From the NCBI GenBank assembly GCA_018136815.1, contig CM030936.1, forward strand, positions 3,268,474 through 3,332,473: a stretch of DNA of 64,000 nucleotides, written 5' to 3'. This DNA comes from Isochrysis galbana. Its lineage: Eukaryota > Haptophyta > Isochrysidales > Isochrysidaceae. Below, one piece after another: positions 31,661 to 42,747 of the stretch. The notes beneath the pieces were generated by a model, which searched no databases, was not told where the DNA came from, and worked only from the letters and a program-made list of their open reading frames with translations. The position numbers and the translations under genes were made by a program. Each line of letters starts with the position of its first letter. Positions within the stretch are counted from its first letter, which is position 1.

Positions 31661-34244
31661 ATGGCGCCGAAGGCGTCGCGCGGCGCCAAGCCGTCTCGAG
31701 AAGGCGCCGGCGCGCGCGAGGCCGGCGGGAAGCGTGGGGCAGCCAGCTCCTCGGCGGCTCGTAAAAAGCCAAAGACCGACGACGAGCATGAAGAGCCGCC
31801 GCCGCAGCTTGACGACGAGCTAGGCGACGACCCTGCCCTCGACCAGCCTCCGATAGTGATCCACTTCGGCTCGACCTCACTCCGCATCGGGCTGGCGACG
31901 AGCGAGCTGCCGCTGGTGATGCCCAGCTGCATCGCATGGAAGTCATCGTCCGCCGCTACCGCGCGAAAGCACGAGCTCGAGCACCAGCAGCTCGAGCTGC
32001 TCGATGAGGTGGTGCAGCCGATTGCTCGAGCCCTCCGCATCGGAGTCGCACTGCTCGGAGATGCCTCGGCATCGGAGGTCGGCGTCCGCGCAGACTGCTC
32101 TAAAGAGGCCGTGTCAGCTGCAGCCGCAGAGTGGGCGGTGCTGCAGCAGGAGGATGAGCCGTTCGCTACTCATGCCCCCCCCCTCGAGGACGGTAGGGTG
32201 GCTGCTGTCAACGTAAACGGAGATGTGAGAACATTGGTGGGTGCGGCAGCGGAGGCAGCAGCACGCGCTGATCCTGCTGGGTGGGTTCTATTCTATCCCT
32301 TCCGCCGAGGTGCACTCTGTCGGCGTGCCTCGCCTGGAGTGCTGCGGGCAGCACTCGAGACCATCCTGCGATCCGCAATCGTAGGCGGCTGTGGTGTTGG
32401 TGGGTTAGGGGTCCACACCTCCGCCTTGGCCGATTCGTGCGCTGTCCTCGCTCTGCCTGATGGCTTTCCTCGGCGCGATGGCTCGGAACTTCTCGATGTC
32501 TTGCTTGGGGACATAGGCATGCGTGCGGCCATTGTACAAGAAGCGGCCACGCTTGCGTGCATTGGAGCTGGGCTTGCTTCTGCGTGTGTGGTGCATGTTG
32601 GTGCCTCGCGGACTGCTGTAGCTTGCATTGATGAGCTCATGCCTCTGCCTGGATGCCGGTGAGGGAGCGCGCCTTCCCGCCTGCGCTATTTTCAAATGAC
32701 TGCAGCCTGCTGCTGTTCCAAGGTAGCTGGAGGAGCATGCGGTGCATTTCACGTGCCCCGTTTCCATGATAATGCTCAGCCGCCTCTAGCATTTACCTCC
32801 CTCACTCCCCCTCTCCATAGGTGGAATTTGGCGTATGGTGGTGATGACCTTGACTCCTTTACTGCGGATCTTCTTGTGTTGTCCAATTTGGAACCCACCC
32901 TCCGCGGTCTTGCGAACGAAGAGGTCAAGCAGGACGAGCCAACCGTAGAAAAAACAGTCACTATGGCCGCTGCAGTTGCCCGGCTCCGTATAGCGCGAGC
33001 AGTGCGCGAGGCTTGCTGCCACTTGTCTCTTCATCGTGCGCACACGCCAAATCGAGTAGTGCTTTCATCTGGAGAACTTCGCATGGGGAAGTGCCTCTGC
33101 CGAGCTGGAGAGCCAGTCGTGAAAGGGACAGCAAGCGCCAAGCGCGTTGCGGTCCAGCTGGGCTCGCTTGCGTGCATCCCGCCGCTACTTTTGTTTTCAC
33201 CACAGGTGAGCATCCATGTGCATTCTTCGCTTGTATGATGTCGCCCCCCGTGGCCTTGAGCCTTGCGAGCACATCTGGGGCTCATCACACCTGGATTTCC
33301 TGCTCTATTCACACTTCATGCTCCCTCTGCTTTCTCAGATCTCTGCATTACTGCAAGCGCGCCGGGGTCACATAAATGCCACCACGAGTGAGCCACTGGG
33401 TGGTGATATCGATAGCAAATCGGTAATTCTGGGAATGCCGTCGGCCTTGACGGCAGCTCAGACAACGAACAAGGTTGCCGAGGGTGCAACTACTGGTACC
33501 TTTCCTGGATGTGGTGATGGCAATACGGACAGCGCGAGCGGCGTGCTAGGCGCTCCACTTGGGGACGGTACGCCTCTAACCGATTTCGGCGACTTGTGGG
33601 ACGACGACTTCCTCACGGAGTCAGCCGCACCAATGCGCGCGGCGCCGAGTGGGGCAACTAAATCATCTTCTACTGCGGAGGGTGGAGGCGGCGGGGATGC
33701 TGATGAAGAGGGACCCGAACCCGGTGGCAACCACAATGCAAGTAGCGGCAAGGTGACTACAGGAGGAGGCGTGGCGGCTGCAACAATAGCCTCCGGAGTA
33801 GCAGGTCCGGGCGGAGCACTCCCAGCTTTGACGTTGTTAGGGACGCGGCATCAATCCGGTTTAACTGCGGACGGAATGATAGCTTATGCGCCTTTGGATG
33901 AAGCCATCGTCAGGGCCGTCGAGAAAGGCCGAAGTACCGAGGTGAAGCGGCGACTCTACGGTTCCATCCTGTTGTTAGGAGGAGTGGCTCGCACCCCTGG
34001 ACTCAAGGAATACCTCGAATGGCGCCTCGCTAGTTGTTGGAAGCTCGCGCCCGATTCTACGGAAGGTATCGAGCGGGTGGAAGTTGCGCCGCTACCCGCA
34101 GGTGTGTCGCCCGAGACGCTCGTTTGGCGAGGCGGTGCCGTGTTGACTTCACTCGAAGGGGCGCGAGCCCAATGGGTCATGGCAAAGGAGTGGCGGCGCG
34201 TTGGTGTCATTGCGGCCCGGGCGGCTTGCGGCTTTTCGTGGTGA
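31661..34244 (+). CDS. ARP8: Actin-related protein ARP8-like (INO80 complex subunit)
   Basis: Exons 31661-32658, 32821-33205 and 33339-34244 encode 762 residues with matching phases and GT-AG introns of 162 and 133 nt. A charged, disordered N-terminus precedes the actin fold: IVIHFGSTSLRIG is the nucleotide-loop equivalent and WNLAYGGDDL a conserved ARP motif. A long acidic, glycine-rich insertion (about residues 480-610) sits where ARP8 proteins carry a large insert. The C-terminus SPETLVWRGGAVLTSLE..QWVMAKEWRRVGV..GFSW matches the diagnostic ARP8 ending (AWKGGAVL, EW, F-W). In yeast and animals ARP8 acts with ARP4 and actin in the INO80 remodeller to bind linker DNA. The same nuclear role is inferred. 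Exon 2 is the least conserved stretch. Confidence 0.85.
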
Positions 34245-34550
34245 GAGGAGTGGTCATGGGACAAACCTGTCGATGTTTTTGGCTGGCATAGCGTTGTTGA
34301 CGGTGCAAGTTGAGGTGTGGGCGTTGGGGAAGGACACTTGAGAGCCCAAGAGGCACTATAGGGGAGGATGGAAAGAGATTGCAACATTGCGCCATCATGC
34401 ATGCCATCGGAACAGCTTTGGGGCAGTCGGGGTGTCAGGGTGAAGACGAGCCGGGTTTGTGAAGTGGTGCACTCTATTGCGTGACTGGTGTCGGGCGAAA
34501 GTGAGCGTCGAGGCTGCCCGTGCATGTGTGACGTGAAGAGAAGAGCGAAA
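34245..34550. other. 3' region of the ARP8-like gene
   Basis: No gene seen; probably 3' UTR and spacer up to the LINE fragment. Confidence 0.4.
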
Positions 34551-34690
34551 TGCAAAAAAAAACCTTTTAATTCTCGCCTCGCGCGTGGCTATGGGGATAA
34601 CTACTGTAGCCACGCCCATATCCCTTCCTCTCCCTCACTTCCCGCCTTGCGGCAACTCCCCTCGTGCTCTACTTAGGGGCCCAGGTTGCG
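34551..34690 (-). repeat. LINE 3'-end fragment
   Basis: Begins with an A run and ccttttaattctcgcctcgc, and contains cgccttgcggcaactcccct. This is the complement of the LINE 3' region at 20740-20875 and nearly the same as 56632-56765. Severely 5'-truncated, as expected of target-primed reverse transcription. Confidence 0.7.
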
Positions 34691-35236
34691 GGGGGGGGCA
34701 ACGAGTCTCAGCCGGAGATCAAAAACCACATTTTATGATGCATCTCGGAACGGGCGCAAAGTGCACAATGGCATAATGGCATCGACAATGTACAATGTCA
34801 AGAAGTGGGCCAAACACCGTCCATTCGCCTATCTGGGTACTAGAAAGCACGCAAGACTTCACAATCAACTACGGTCCTCTCGTCCGTGAAGATGAACGGC
34901 CCTTACAGCTTACAGCTCTCGCCGCGAGCACGCTTCGAGAAATAGAAGACTGCGCCTCGAGGTACCTGCCACAAGGGACAAAGGTCCCCGTAGGCCCGTA
35001 GGCGTCCTGAGCCTCCCCCTCCTCATCTCTCCCTGTCGCCAGCCGCCCCTCTCCGCTCTCCGCCCGTTTGCCAACGCCAACGCAAAAGGGGCCCATTTCT
35101 CACCGCTCACCGCAATCCATCGGGGAGGAGTGCAAACCCCCCCCTCTCCCTCTCTCCACTCCTACCTATCACTACCCCTGCGGCGCGTCGCCATGCGGGG
35201 CGCGACAACCTGCTCTCAGAGGTCCTTTGGGGGCTC
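34691..35236. other. Intergenic, no gene seen
   Basis: Short frames only, none with a motif. The right part grades into family-A-like sequence (about 35210-35460: ctcagggggcag, ctctcccacgctcg). Confidence 0.35.
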
Positions 35237-36463
35237 CTAGCTCCCAGCTCCCAGAGGCCCAGAGGGCCAGTTGGGGCAGCTCAGGGGGCAGTGGGGCAGT
35301 GGAGGTTGGGGCTCAGCCCCTGCCCCCTCTGCCTCTCCCACGCTCGACGCTCGCCTTGCTGGCCTTGGGTGCCTCCCAGACTCCCAGAGGCCTCTCTGCC
35401 TGACGACCAGGGATGGGGGGGAGGTCCGCTCGCCGCTCGAGCTCGAGGGTAGGCCCATTGGCCATTGCGTCAATGCATTTTCAGTATCCAGCATGGTACG
35501 TACCGTTTGCTTCCATGTGTCAGATGGGTCTAAAGGAAGATGACGTTTCACACGTTTTGTAGGTTGTGGTGCATTCACCTTGCGCTTTCGAGTTACTTGA
35601 GGTACTTGAGAAGGAGATGTCTGAGTGGGGGCGCTATACCCTTGCGCTAGGCATGGGCAGCGACGCCGCCTCAAGACATGTCCTCCCTCTTGTCTTGAGT
35701 CGAAATTATTGGTGCTTGAAAAAGAGGGCGAGGGGGGTTGTGCTTCTTGGGTTGTTGGTAGTTGGAAGAGGGAGTGGGAGAGGGAGTCAGGTATTGGAAG
35801 AGGGCCCAAAGGGCACTGAGTTGTAGGTGCTTGTGGCCCACAAGAGTGGGGTGAAAACGATAAGTGCAAGTGTATCAACATGGGTCTTGAGTTTGAGTTG
35901 AAATTTTTGGTGCTTGAAACAGAGGGTGAGGGGGTTCGTGCTGTTTGGGTTGGTTGTGGTGTGAAGGGGGAGTGGGAGAGGGAGTCTAGTGTTGAAAGAG
36001 GGCCCAAGGCAGGGTACTGAGCTGTAGATACTTGTGGCCCACAAGAGTGGGGTGAAGGAAACAAGTGTGTCAACATGTTGGGAAACAGAGGCATGGGGTG
36101 CTCTCCAGGGAAGATCGATGGTTGTGAAGTGCCCTCCCATGATGGGTGCACTGATGGTAGAGGTTTCCACCATGGGAAGGGCAGCTGAGCTGCCCTCCCA
36201 CATGAGGTGCTCTTGGGGTGGGAGGGTTTCCCACTGTTGGAGGGGGTCTCAAAGACCCCCTGCATGCTACGCAGAGCCATGGTGGCAACCTGTTCGGTGC
36301 CAGTGCTCGCCACCCCGCGCGCTTGCGCGGGTGTGGTTTGGATGGGCTGGATGGGCTTTGAGAGGGCTTTCTGACGAGCCGCCTCGGGCGGCATGGGGCG
36401 TCCCAGGTGGGGCGCGGTGGCGAGGGTCGCCTGGGGCTCGGGAGCGGTCGCGGCACGCTCCAT
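35237..36463 (-). CDS. Hypothetical protein with an in-frame internal repeat (408 aa)
   Basis: An ATG-started open frame of 408 residues, rich in P, S and T. The middle holds two diverged, in-phase copies of a unit of about 60 residues (each with PHSCGPQ, then DSLSHS and later SPS.SST.NF), encoded by a tandem DNA repeat near 35690-36050. The C-terminal 70 residues overlap a family-A-like repeat, so the natural stop or splice may lie earlier. A basic cluster (TRKRKVNAPQPTKRVKR) could be a nuclear signal. No domain recognised. It may be a transposon ORF, since a LINE 3' fragment lies immediately upstream. Confidence 0.3.
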   Translation of the reverse strand: MERAATAPEPQATLATAPHLGRPMPPEAARQKALSKPIQPIQTTPAQARGVASTGTEQVATMALRSMQGVFETPSNSGKPSHPKSTSCGRAAQLPFPWWKPLPSVHPSWEGTSQPSIFPGEHPMPLFPNMLTHLFPSPHSCGPQVSTAQYPALGPLSTLDSLSHSPFTPQPTQTARTPSPSVSSTKNFNSNSRPMLIHLHLSFSPHSCGPQAPTTQCPLGPLPIPDSLSHSLFQLPTTQEAQPPSPSFSSTNNFDSRQEGGHVLRRRRCPCLAQGYSAPTQTSPSQVPQVTRKRKVNAPQPTKRVKRHLPLDPSDTWKQTVRTMLDTENALTQWPMGLPSSSSGERTSPPSLVVRQRGLWESGRHPRPARRASSVGEAEGAGAEPQPPLPHCPLSCPNWPSGPLGAGS

Positions 36464-36599
36464 AGGTCAAACTATAACAATAGTTATGCGAGGCCCCCAT
36501 TGATTGACCCCCACTTATAAAAGTAGGTTGAGTGAGCGAGGGCGATAAGGAGGGCGATGTCGTTACGTCGTTAGGATATGCTTGGGGAGGATATGATTT

Positions 36600-36745
36600 G
36601 AAAAACTTCTTAATATTCTCACTAGGCGCGCGGCTCTGGACGTATACCTCGTAGCCACGCCCGCTCCCCTTCACACTCCCTCCTCCTGCCTTGCGGCTCG
36701 TCCCCTCGCGCTCTAATGAGTAATTAGGGGCCTGGAGTTACGGGG
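36600..36745 (-). repeat. LINE 3'-end fragment
   Basis: Starts aaaaacttcttaatattctc and contains tcgtagccacgcccgctccc and cttgcggctcgtcccctcgc, matching the LINE 3' terminus on the minus strand. Confidence 0.65.
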
Positions 36746-37242
36746 TTTCCGGTGACGGAGGCATGTATCGGCCCTCGATGGTCTAGTTCACACCTTCCTT
36801 CTGCACCATCGGGCGGCTGGGGAGGGTAGGATTAGCAGCAGTATTATTCTCCTGTGGATCAGCTCGCATTACAACATTAATTAGAATACACGACATCATA
36901 GATCAGCTAGCAGATAGCAACACTTTCCTATACAATTCTAGTCTAGGTGGGGCGTGCCAGCAAAAATCACGCCGGCACTCACTTACAAGCATTCGGCGCG
37001 GCAAGGAAGTTGGGAAACGCGAGGTACCGCGAAGCCAAAGGAGGAAGGAAGCCTTTGCCGCTTTGCAGCCAAGGATTAGGATTACTTGTCCAAATAGATC
37101 CAACAATATTCCATGCCGTCAAAGCGAGGGGTTTGGGGCGAGCCGCTCAAGTACTCGCATCGCTGGTGTGCGTCGGTGAGTCGTCCCACTGCAACTACTA
37201 GCCGCATGCCTGGCCCGTCTTTACGATCGCCTACACGAGGCC
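36746..37242. other. 3' region of the DDX47-like gene
   Basis: No gene recognised; the adjacent part is probably the 3' UTR of the minus-strand helicase gene. Confidence 0.4.
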
Positions 37243-38900
37243 TCAGCGACGCTTCTTTCGCTTTGCTGATTGATCAATCATCCGTTGCAGCTCTGGCTCG
37301 GCTTTGGCGTCTTCAGCCTCCGCGTCGCCCGCAAGCCGTTTACTACCCCTTCCCTTGTGCTCCTTACTTCGCATCTCCATGGCTGCGTGCCTTTGGGCTT
37401 CGGATACTCGCTCAAGTAGTAGCAACACCTCGTCCTGCCCAAGAGGAGGTGGCACCCCGTCATTCGATTAACTTCGCAAGGCACGCTAAATCGTGCACTA
37501 CACGGTAACCCTAATTGGCGGGTGCGGTCAGCGTCGGAATGTGCGCCCCAGGTGCATGCGAGCACCCGAGATCCTGGGCATGAAGAATCCACCCACCTGT
37601 GGGGCCGGGAACTCCTTCAGCTTCTCGCCAATCATGTGCTCAATTCTCTGATAGAACTCAACGTCATACTGCGTGACGATGGTGATTGCCCGACCGGAGC
37701 GCCCCGCACGCGCCGTGCGCCCAACGCGGTGGATGTAGTCCTTGGAATTCGCCGGGAGGTCGTAATTGATTACGAGGTCAACTGAGGGGATGTCGAGGCC
37801 CCTAGCGGCCACGTCTGTGGCAATGAGGATGGAGCGCTCGCCCGCCTTGAACTTGTTGAGCGCCGCGAGCCGCTTCGGCTGGGCGAGTTGGCCGTGAAGC
37901 GGTACTGCTCCAAAGCCGAGCGCGCGCAGCGTCAGCGCGATGCGCTGGGCATTGGCACAGGTGGAGACGAAGACGATCGCGGTGTTGCCCGCCAACTCGT
38001 TTAGGATGTAGGTGAGGTAAACGTCTTTGTGCTTCGACGGCAGGAAAATGTACTGCTGGATCAATGTGCGGACAGTTGCGTACTTTGAAGATACCTCGAC
38101 CTTCACTGGGTTCGTCAAAGAGGCACGCTGCAACTTCTTCACTTTGGATGTCATCGTGGCGGAGAATAGCAAGGTATTGCGCTCACGCGGGATGGCATGC
38201 AAGATTGTGTCGAGCTCTTTCTCGAAGTCCATGTTGAGGAGTTTATCGGCCTGCGACCAGCCAGTGGGAAGGGGGATCAGCTATGCGGAACGCTGCGGTG
38301 GCCGGCGGGTCGGGCAGACGACCGGCGCTGAGGATATGATGGTTTCCGACAAGACCACTGCTCGCCTCAACGTGCCCACAACCAACTGTTGCGCACCTCA
38401 TCGAGCACGAGGAAGCGCACATTCTTGACGGAGAAGCCGCGGGTGTTCTGGAGGTGATCTACTAGCCGTCCTGGCGTGCCAACCACCAGGTGGGGCCGCT
38501 TCGCCAAGATGATAGCCTGGCTGACCATGTCGACGCCGCCGACGACCACTGCGACTTTGACGCCGATCATGGAGCCGAGAGCCTCGAGCTGTTCTCCGAT
38601 TTGCAGAGCGAGCTCGCGCGTGGGCGAGACTATGAGTCCGAAGAGCGGCTGCGGGTTCTCCAGCAGCTGGTTGAGCACGGGCAGCCCGAAGGCCGCCGTC
38701 TTGCCTGAGCCGGTTTCTGCGAGTCCGATCACGTCGCGCCCTTGCAGCGCCCACGGGATAGCTTCGCACTGGATAGCAGAAGGCTTCTTGAAGCCCATCT
38801 TATGGCAGGCCTCGCAGAGCGGCGGCGCGAGGCCGAGATCCTCAAAGCTCTTCGGCGCGGCCTCGGCGGCGCCCTGCTGCTCGTCAAGCGGTGGGGCCAT
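37243..38900 (-). CDS. DDX47: DEAD-box RNA helicase DDX47/Rrp3
   Basis: Three exons (38900-38397, 38250-37597, 37434-37243) encode 449 residues, the usual DDX47/Rrp3 length, with introns of 146 and 162 nt in phase 0. The Q-motif region ([23 protein letters not shown]), motif I GSGKT (64-68), PTREL, TPGRL and the DEAD box split by intron 1 (D167-D170) are seen. [24 protein letters not shown] and [11 protein letters not shown] follow. The last exon supplies the family's basic tail ([18 protein letters not shown] then KKRR). Orthologues act in the nucleolus in early processing of 18S pre-rRNA; the same role is inferred. Reading through intron 2 would give a shorter, wrong tail. Confidence 0.93.
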
Positions 38901-39445
38901 GGAATGGCAAGGGTGGACAATCGCGCAACAAGGGAGGGCGGGGGGGCAACGAGGGATGGGTGGGTGGGTGGGGATGGGCGGTGGGTGGGGGTGGGGGGTC
39001 GGGGGGGACGAGAGCCCGAGGGCCGGGCGGGCGCGCAGGGGCAGTGGACGTGCGGTGCGGGCGGGCGGGCCACGTAAACAGCCACACACTCGCCTTTTCG
39101 CCCGCACTCTCGCGCTCCCACACACAAAAAGCTCAAAAAAATCCTTCCTACTAGAGCTCTAGTACGAGTACTAGAAGTGGAGCTCTAGTACGTAGTTGGA
39201 TAGTAGTAGTTGGAATGAGGGGGCGATGGGGGCGCGCGGTCGGCTGGCTCCCTGAGCCCCTCCGGGGCCTGGCGGCCGCTGGAGGCGCGTTGAGGCGCTA
39301 CAAGTTACCCTTTAAAAAAATAGTCGAACTCGACCAGGAAACACGTTCCCTCGGGTGAAGGCGACCGGGGCGAAACACCTTGCAAAAACATGAACACACT
39401 GAAACAGCTAAAAATAACAAGATGGGTAAAGGCACCTGAATCAGG
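38901..39445. other. Upstream region of the DDX47-like gene
   Basis: G-rich tracts with gggtgggtgggtggg (about 38957-38975) lie close to the minus-strand ATG, followed by short ctagtac-type repeats at 39154-39205. No gene seen. Confidence 0.4.
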
Positions 39446-39627
39446 CCTAGATGGGAAATACGGTGCTGGGGCCTGCAAATACAGCCAAATGCATATGCAT
39501 TTGGCCTCTGGCCAAATATATTTCAAAAACATTCGAGGCCTACAACCCAGCACGCGCATGTATTCGGCCTCTGGCCAAATATATTTGCCAAATACGAAAT
39601 ACGGCAAATACGTATTTCCCATCTAGG
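39446..39627. mobile_element. hAT-like MITE, copy 3
   Basis: Element of 182 bp with ends cctagatgggaaatacgg and cgtatttcccatctagg. The perfect 8-bp duplication gaatcagg flanks it (39438-39445 and 39628-39635). The interior is palindromic as in the other copies. Confidence 0.88.
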
Positions 39628-39635
39628 GAATCAGG

Positions 39636-40033
39636 CGACGAAGAAGTTGATGTTCAAAATCGTTATATGTACTGTTGTCGGATGTATCTACACTCCTCCT
39701 CTATCTCTATGAGAGGACAAACGCCACCAGGTGATATATGTGCCCCCGCATAGAATATACGCATGATTGTGTGTGTAAGTTGCTGAGCTCTTGTTAGAGC
39801 TCGTTGGGTATAGGTAACCAACCTATACAAAAACAAGGCTGTATTAGATATAGGTAGGGTGCGCACAAATCATTTGATCACTCACTTACTCCCCCCCCCC
39901 CCCCTTCTCCCCTCTACCTCTTCCCCCTCACTCATTGCCATACAACTCGTTGCCTTCCCCCTCACTGCTAGCCGACTCTTCCCCCTCCCCCTCACTACCA
40001 GCACAAGCCGACTCCTCCCCTTCAATCTCACTC
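39636..40033. other. Intergenic, no gene seen
   Basis: Includes a C run at 39891-39904 and CT-rich sequence; the right part borders the transposase fragment. Confidence 0.35.
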
Positions 40034-40756
40034 TCAGATTCGCAGTCGGACAACTCCCCTCTCCAGTGTCCTCTCCCTCCCCCTCATAATTGGAGTCCAC
40101 CTCTCCGTCCTCGAACACCTCGTCAGGCTCCGAATTCTTGTTGGATGCAAGCATGGCCGCGACACCAACGTCGTCAGCTTGTCAGCTTCATCTTCTGCCG
40201 CCGTGGGATCGAGGAGGCCGTCGCCCTCATAGCCCGCACAAAGATCGATAACGTGTCCTTCATCATCCCTGAGGGTGGCTTCGCTAGCACCGATGTCATT
40301 TTGAATGTAGGTCGCGGACACATGCGGGAAGAGCTCCGTGAGCTTCCGCGCGGCTTCCATCTGCGAAGGGCGTTGCCAAGCCTGCAAGAGGGTGGTCTTC
40401 TCCCAGCAACGGCGGACCGACTCCTTCTGTGCATCCGTGTTCATGACGGCAACTATATCACCCAGCCACCTTACAAGGTTTGTCTTGCACATCTGAACAT
40501 CTGTAGGGAGGCGAATCTCAGACGGCTCTGACCCACCTTCGATCTGCTCTCGTGTGATGCGACAAGCCCAATGTGAGTACTTCGCGCGCAGTAGCCCCTT
40601 CATCTTCGCGATGATCCCAACGTCCATCGGCTGCGCGACAGGCGTGCAGGCTGCCGGCACATAGAGGAATCGAATCCATGGAAAAGTCGTTTTCACCCAC
40701 GCGGCTAGACGCTTGTCCAACCAGCCCCACCAACAATCTATGATGAGGACACACAC
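40034..40756 (-). pseudogene. DDE-superfamily transposase fragment
   Basis: The minus-strand frame (240 residues) starts in a DDE_1-like core: VLIIDCWWGWLDKRLAAWV, then the typical FLYVPAACTPVAQPMDVGIIAKMKGLLR. In this superfamily the segment carries the second catalytic aspartate and the conserved 'P..T...QPlD.g' motif. The C-terminal half is acidic and unrelated to known domains. The N-terminal DNA-binding domain and first catalytic region are missing or in other frames upstream (40757-40800 reads on without a start), so this is a truncated remnant. Pogo/Tigger-like or a related algal lineage are both possible. Confidence 0.6.
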
Positions 40757-41092
40757 CTCCGGCGAACACCGACGTCCGTTGGTCCGTCCAAGTATCCAAG
40801 TAGTGTTACTTTTGCGCCGTTAGGCACTGTGGCAAAAAAGGGGGGTCTGCCAGCCACCGGGCATGAAAAAGAAAAAGAACCCCGCTCCACCCCCTTCGTG
40901 CCTCGCGAGCTCCGACAGTCCCGCGTTCCGCTGTTTCTTCGCGAAAAGTGAAAATCAGTAGGGAGAACTCCAACTCCAAGAAAAATTCTGGTTTGACTTT
41001 GAGGGCGTTTTTCATGCTAGTGACCGCAGCGGGTACGCCACTTGATATAAGAGCATGTGTTCCTCAGCGAAAACCTTTGTAAAAAGGCCTTT
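40757..41092. other. Spacer between transposase and LINE remnants
   Basis: No coherent frame. A palindromic aaaaaggcctttttaa motif lies near 41079-41097. Confidence 0.35.
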
Positions 41093-42300
41093 TTAAGACA
41101 GTAAAATCAATGTCTCTTGTCCGACGGGTGCGTTCTCCAGTTGCACCGCCCTCTCGCCGTCGCTTCCGCGATTCCGCGCTTCCGCGCGAGGTTTGCCCCC
41201 CGACTCTGGTGCACCGGCACCGGCCTTGCACTTTCTATTAGTAAACGGCTTTTCCCCCCTCAATCCCTCAATTCCTCCGCGTGAGGTCTTCCCACGAGCA
41301 CGAAGAAAAAGTGTTGTGCGGCCGGTAGCCATCAGCCTCCCAACCCCAAGCTCATGCGCAGCGACCCCCTGAATGTGGCAGAGAGAGGCTGAGATCACAC
41401 AGCTGAAGCAAAGGGTGGATGGAGGAGCGAGCTGGAGGCCATCGTGCGCCGGCTCGAGACCGACAAAAAGCTGGGTGTCATCCGCAAATTGGCTTATCTT
41501 CAATTCCGCTCCGTTCATTAGTATTCCTTCAAAGCTTTCGTCGTTGTTGATCACTCTCGTTAGTGCTTCCGCCATTGGTAGGAACGCTAAGCGGTGACAG
41601 TGGGCAAGCTTGACCTTGGGGTACTCCGCTTGAAATGTTAAACGGGAAGCTCCTGCCCCCGTTCGTTTTGATATATCGTATCGGCTTGGCTTCCCAGCTC
41701 GTGAGCGCCTGGGCGTATCTCTTGAAGTCTTTTCCGAAATTTAGTTTGGTGAGTGCCAAGTGGTAAAATTCCCAGTGATTGCCAGTTGACTTTGTCGAAT
41801 GCTTTCTCCCAGTCTAGGGCGAGCAGTAGTCCGGGTTCTCCTGTTTCGTCAAGGTATGCCTGGGTTAGTTGGAGGAGGTGCGTGGCTTCTCCAATAAATA
41901 AGCCTCTTTGGGACGAAGCCCAGTTGGTCTTTGGATATTATAATACCTGTCACTGTTTTGAGTCTGTTGGTTAGAATTTTCGCCAAAATTTTGTAGTCGC
42001 TTTGCAGCAGCGTTATTATTGGCCTATCGCCTATAGTCTATAGTTTCTGGGGTCTCTCGTGTCCCCTTTTTTGTACAAAAGAATGATGTTTCCTTCTCTC
42101 ATTATTGTCGCACACAGGCGTCCTTTAGCTAGCGCTAAGTTTAGCATTCTTAATCTTAAGAAGTCGTGTTTTACAAGCTCTTCAATCAAAGCCTTTGTAG
42201 TATTAGTATTCCGCCGGCAGGGCGTCAGGTCCGGCTCTTTTGCCGGTGCCTATTTCTCTGATGGCCCTTTGTAGTTTGTAGTTTGTAGCTCCTCCATCGT
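41093..42300 (-). pseudogene. LINE reverse-transcriptase remnant
   Basis: Minus-strand segments in three frames follow the RT order: IREIGTGKRAGPDALPAEY (about 42205-42270), DYKILAKILTNRLKTV (about 41957-42005), LALDWEKAFDKVNW, SSGVPQGQACPLSP (about 41600-41640) and the catalytic FADDTQLFVGL (about 41455-41490). These match domains of non-LTR reverse transcriptases in proper order and spacing. Frame changes and stops between them show the copy is dead. No endonuclease or zinc-knuckle part is recognised nearby. It may belong to the same family as the 18.6-20.9 kb remnant, but the two do not overlap enough to tell. Confidence 0.75.
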
Positions 42301-42729
42301 GATGTGTGATGTCTCCCTCTGGTGAGTGTTTGTCGTGTATGTTCAGCTGGTCGGCTTCTAGTGCTTCCTTTAGTGCTGTGTGCTGTATCCATGGAGCACG
42401 CTCGCTCCTGGTAGAGGGCAAGTGGAGGTCGAGGACGGTCGAGATGTCGAGATCGAGCGATGCGAGATGCGAGATGCGAGATACGAGATACGAGCGTTCG
42501 GATCGACTCGCAGGGGACTTGCCCTTGCCCTTGACCAGACTTGCCCGCAAGTTTTTTCGCAATTTAGGTAGATCTGAGCATGCTGACAAGTTAGGTGAGA
42601 CCGAAGCAAGTAATCGCAAGTTAGGGTAAATGTCGTAGTGTCGTCTATCTATTAGAGGGCAGGGCAGGAGGTGGGAGGTGGAGGGAGGGAAGTAAGTATA
42701 AGGGCGGTGGTGTTACCGAAACTAGTACT
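42301..42729. other. Intergenic with short direct repeats
   Basis: Contains a gagatgcgagatgcgagatac tandem near 42458-42495 and ctactactag repeats next to the retroposon insertion site. No gene. Confidence 0.4.
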
Positions 42730-42747
42730 ACTACTAGTAGGTGTGTA

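Noticed and set aside
35210-35460. Additional full family-A copy
   Set aside because: Only the middle motifs match; neither terminus nor a duplication is present, so it is noted as a fragment only.
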